This document shows positions 30,821-33,312 of a DNA stretch of 33,312 nucleotides, in pieces. Below the pieces are notes generated by a model. It saw only the letters and a list, made by a program, of their open reading frames with translations. It was not told where the DNA came from and ran no database searches. Source of the stretch: JAHHLP01 sp041609895 (lineage in GTDB: Bacteria; Bacteroidota; Rhodothermia; Rhodothermales; JABDKH01). The DNA is taken from positions 1 to 33,312 of the forward strand of contig JBFIPX010000013.1 of assembly GCA_041609895.1 (NCBI GenBank), in the 5' to 3' direction. Within the stretch, counting starts at the first letter, position 1. Every line of letters starts with the position of its first letter. The position numbers and the translations under genes were made by a program.

Positions 30821-32758
30821 CTACGAATCCCCGTTCTGCCCCAGGGACTCCGTGTAGAGTGTCTCGATTATATCCGCGTACCGTTCCGTGACCTCACGGC
30901 GTTTAACCTTCAGTGTCGGCGTAAGAAGACCCGACTCGACACTCACATCCGCGTGCAGCAACCGGAACTGTTTGACGGTCTCCCAGTGGTGAAGTCCACG
31001 GTTCGCTTCGTCGATAAGGGACTGAAACACCGACAGAATGTGGGCGTCCTTTAGCAGCTCATTCTCCTCTTCAGTCCCGATTCCGTACCTTCGCCCGAGA
31101 TTCCGCACGGCGTCCGCATTCACAAATATGAGGGCGCCGCAGAACTTGCGCCCCGGACCGAGGATGACAACCTGATCAATGAGGTCCGACTTGTTCAGCT
31201 TGTTTTCGAGCGGCTGCGGCGCGATGTACTTTCCAGTCGAGAGTTTGAAGAGGTCCTTTTTTCGATCCGTTATTACGAGGCGGCCCTCTTCGTTGAAGTG
31301 CCCGATGTCGCCAGTGTGAAACCACCCGTCCGGGTCAATGACCTCCCTCGTCTTTTCTTCGTCTCGATAATAGCCGACCATCACGTGTGGACCACGCGTG
31401 AGCACTTCCCCGTCCTCGGCAATCGTTACTTCAACACCAGGTATGGGCTCACCCACGGTACCCGCTCGATTACGACCCGGTCGGTTGAACGTGATCACCG
31501 GACTGGTCTCGGTAAGGCCGTATCCCTGTAGCACGCTGACGCCCGCCGCACCGAAGATATTGGCGAGATCTGCGTTGAGTGCGGCACCGCCACAAATCAC
31601 GAAGCCAACCCTCCCACCGAGCGCCGCCCGCCATTTGGAGTAGACAATCCGATCGGCAACGGCATGCCTGACGCGATAGGTCAGTGGCATCTTGTGACCA
31701 AGCCGGTTCTCCTCCGCCAGGTCAAGCGCCCAGAAGGCGAGCTTCTGCTTGAGGCCCGTAACCAGTTGAGATTTCGCTCTGATGTTGCCGTACACCTTCT
31801 CAAGCACTCTCGGAACGGCCGCAAAGATTGTCGGGCGAACCTCGAGCAACCTGTCAGCGAGCTCCAGTGGTTGCACAAAGTGATTTGTCGTCCCGTACGC
31901 AATAAATCCGTAGTGCAGAGTTCGCGCAAAAACGTGTGTCAGTGGAAGAAACGAGATTCCGGTTTCACCATCGGGACCGGGGCGATATCCATCAAGTTCT
32001 GAGAAGGAAGTCAGTCCGTTGGAGGAGATATTCTCGTGTGTGAGCATGACGCCCTTCGGGCGCCCTGTCGTTCCACTCGTGTAGATGATTGTCGCAAGGT
32101 CGTGTGGCTGCACCTGTTCAATCAGGCGACCAACGGCTTTGCCGTCTGCGGCCCGGACCGCCCGGCCCCGGTCCAGGATCTCGTCAAGAGAATGGATCGA
32201 AACCCGTTCCGAATGAGCAGCGACCATGTCGATATCCGCCGACCGGACAACGACCACGAACCGAAGCTCATCCAACTTGCTGATCGTCGGCCAGATTGAA
32301 TCGAACTGGTCCTGATTCGAAACGATCAACGCCTTCGAGCCGCTGTGCTCGAGAACGTAGGCTGCAGCTTCGGGCTCGTGTGAAAGGTAGATCGGCACGT
32401 CGACCAACCCGGCAATCATGCATCCCATGTCGGCGACGCAGAAATTCACGTCGCTATACATGTACATTCCGACACGGTCGCCTCTGGTCAAACCGAGATC
32501 CAGAAGCCCGAGACCAAGGGCCTCCGAGAGGTCGCAGAACTCGTGGGCCGAGTAGTACTTCCATCCGTCGCCCTCAGGGCGGCCGAGGAGTCGCGGGTTC
32601 GCATAGTTTCGAGCTCCCTCGTACGCCAGCGCGGGCAGCGTTCGTCCGAGATGTGGATCACCGGGTCGCGGAGCTGTGTGTACGATTCCGGCGCGTGACG
32701 GGATAGGTCCGGGAGACTCACCGACGGGTAGGCCTCGTCTTGCAACCGATTCACTCAT
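30821..32758 (-). CDS. fadD: Long-chain fatty acid--CoA ligase (AMP-forming)
   Basis: 645 residues, in the long FACS/ACSL class. The AMP-binding P-loop is 'IIYTSGTTGRPKGVMLTHE' (224-242). Later motifs are 'LQGYGLTETSPVITFN', 'GWFHTGDIGHFNEEGRLVI' and 'DRKKDLFKLSTGKYIAPQPL', the last carrying the lysine/loop region of the C-terminal domain. It activates long-chain fatty acids to acyl-CoA at the expense of ATP, feeding the downstream enzymes. The start ATG 32758 overlaps the stop of the TetR gene (ATGA), so the two are translationally coupled. Confidence 0.93.
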   Translation of the reverse strand: MSESVARRGLPVGESPGPIPSRAGIVHTAPRPGDPHLGRTLPALAYEGARNYANPRLLGRPEGDGWKYYSAHEFCDLSEALGLGLLDLGLTRGDRVGMYMYSDVNFCVADMGCMIAGLVDVPIYLSHEPEAAAYVLEHSGSKALIVSNQDQFDSIWPTISKLDELRFVVVVRSADIDMVAAHSERVSIHSLDEILDRGRAVRAADGKAVGRLIEQVQPHDLATIIYTSGTTGRPKGVMLTHENISSNGLTSFSELDGYRPGPDGETGISFLPLTHVFARTLHYGFIAYGTTNHFVQPLELADRLLEVRPTIFAAVPRVLEKVYGNIRAKSQLVTGLKQKLAFWALDLAEENRLGHKMPLTYRVRHAVADRIVYSKWRAALGGRVGFVICGGAALNADLANIFGAAGVSVLQGYGLTETSPVITFNRPGRNRAGTVGEPIPGVEVTIAEDGEVLTRGPHVMVGYYRDEEKTREVIDPDGWFHTGDIGHFNEEGRLVITDRKKDLFKLSTGKYIAPQPLENKLNKSDLIDQVVILGPGRKFCGALIFVNADAVRNLGRRYGIGTEEENELLKDAHILSVFQSLIDEANRGLHHWETVKQFRLLHADVSVESGLLTPTLKVKRREVTERYADIIETLYTESLGQNGDS

Positions 32759-33312
32759 TGCTGCGCCTCCGCTTCCGCGTTCAGTTGTAATCCGCTTAGC
32801 GTTCCGTCGATGATTCGATTGAAAAACGAATCGAGATCGAGGCTTACATCAACACGCTGCGCGATGACGAGAGCGATCGCACCGTGAAGCTGGGCCCAAA
32901 CAGCGCTGGCGTTTAGCAGAGAAGGACCATCGGCATCCCGATCACTACCTGTGGCCGCTCGAATCGCCTGCCCGATTACCTCCAGATTCCTACGCGCCCT
33001 TCGATACTTCCCGGCCGGGAAGCGCTCCATCCGCTGGGGATGGAGCATGAACATGACCTCGTAGTATTCTGGGTTGTCCAGCCCGAAGTTTACATATGCC
33101 CGGCACACCATTCGGACCGCTTCGGAATCGGACTCCGCTTGAGCCACCGCCTCTGTAAGTGCTGCATGCAGCAAGTCCATTCCTTCCTCGATCAGCGCGT
33201 GTAGCAACGCATCCTTGCTCTCGAAATGCAGATAGATGCTGGTAGCACTGTAGCCTATCATTTTGGCGAGCCGGCGCATCGTGAGAGCGGCATAACCCTG
33301 CTCGACGACGAC
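32755..33312 (-). CDS. TetR/AcrR-family regulator, partial (start beyond right edge)
   Basis: The frame runs to the right edge without a start; 185 codons are visible. The ATG at 33279 is an internal methionine, since the 11 residues before it (VVVEQGYAALT) continue the TetR helix-turn-helix. Then comes 'MRRLAKMIGYSATSIYLHFESKDALLHALI', the TetR DNA-recognition helix and start of helix 4. The rest is the helical ligand-binding domain, with 'VWAQLHGAIALVIAQRV'. In Bacillus and Thermus, TetR-type FadR repressors control fad genes and respond to acyl-CoA. Its position ahead of fadD suggests the same job here, which is inference. Its promoter and operator lie outside the window. Confidence 0.9.
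   Translation of the reverse strand, partial: VVVEQGYAALTMRRLAKMIGYSATSIYLHFESKDALLHALIEEGMDLLHAALTEAVAQAESDSEAVRMVCRAYVNFGLDNPEYYEVMFMLHPQRMERFPAGKYRRARRNLEVIGQAIRAATGSDRDADGPSLLNASAVWAQLHGAIALVIAQRVDVSLDLDSFFNRIIDGTLSGLQLNAEAEAQQ

Noticed and set aside
1..33312. tRNA, rRNA, CRISPR, insertion sequence, phage, toxin-antitoxin or restriction-modification loci
   Set aside because: All gaps over about 60 nt were read on both strands; none showed tRNA arms, spaced repeats, transposase motifs or paired toxin-antitoxin genes. The TerB-like gene alone is not a tellurite-resistance or defence cluster.

Overview
The window is about 33.3 kb of gene-dense bacterial chromosome of moderately high GC, with roughly 32 protein genes on both strands. 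No rRNA, tRNA, CRISPR array, transposase or phage gene was found. Several predicted lipoproteins with clear lipoboxes, a SPOR protein and an SLT-like protein indicate a diderm envelope. Weak or absent Shine-Dalgarno sequences at most starts and -7 elements resembling the Bacteroidota TAnnTTTG box (23683-23690, near match at 4111-4118) suggest the Bacteroidota/Rhodothermota/Balneolota group. The gene content (polyphosphate glucokinase, TerB-like, SxtJ, histone H1-like, a full beta-oxidation operon) would suit a marine Rhodothermales-like organism. The lineage is inference.

Layout. 1-2579 (+): end of a TrkA-C protein, a lipoprotein, a small membrane protein, an AlkD-type DNA glycosylase and a LOG-family hydrolase. 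2576-4054 (-): a membrane-anchored YiiX-like cysteine hydrolase. 4141-6644 (+): NAD(P)-binding protein, ankyrin protein, a 39-codon small ORF, an Smr-like protein and a class-I glutamine-amidotransferase-like hydrolase. 6812-9115 (+): an SLT-like envelope protein and an SxtJ-type membrane protein. 9112-11217 (-): DNA primase behind a tiny lipoprotein. 11503-12288 (+): polyphosphate glucokinase. 12233-12625 (-): TerB-like protein. 12951-13085 (+): a small membrane peptide. 13152-15574 (-): lipid kinase, deoxyribose-phosphate aldolase, SPOR lipoprotein. 15729-19580 (+): BtuF-like and BtuC-like transporter parts without an ATPase, polyprenyl diphosphate synthase, MBL-fold hydrolase. 19620-22433 (-): acyl-CoA carboxylase beta subunit, CsbD-like stress protein, an unknown protein. 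22662-24255 (+): TrhO-type tRNA hydroxylase and a histone H1-like repeat protein. 24621-33312 (-): a fatty-acid degradation operon in the order TetR regulator, acyl-CoA ligase, FadN-type fused hydratase/dehydrogenase, thiolase, large acyl-CoA dehydrogenase.

How genes work together. The right-hand operon activates long-chain fatty acids and carries them through every step of beta-oxidation, presumably under its own TetR repressor. The acyl-CoA carboxylase nearby on the same strand fits branched-chain or odd-chain acyl-CoA metabolism. The rest is mostly housekeeping: replication, DNA alkylation repair, tRNA modification, isoprenoids, deoxynucleoside catabolism and envelope maintenance.

I did not find a clearly new defence or mobile system. 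The observations most worth checking are the small ORF coupled at both ends (5468-5587), the 41-residue lipoprotein before dnaG (11092-11217), the seven-letter histone-like protein with three tandem TAG stops, convergent genes sharing a CTAG stop, the fadA-fadE intercistronic hairpin and the divergent SLT-like and Smr-like proteins.
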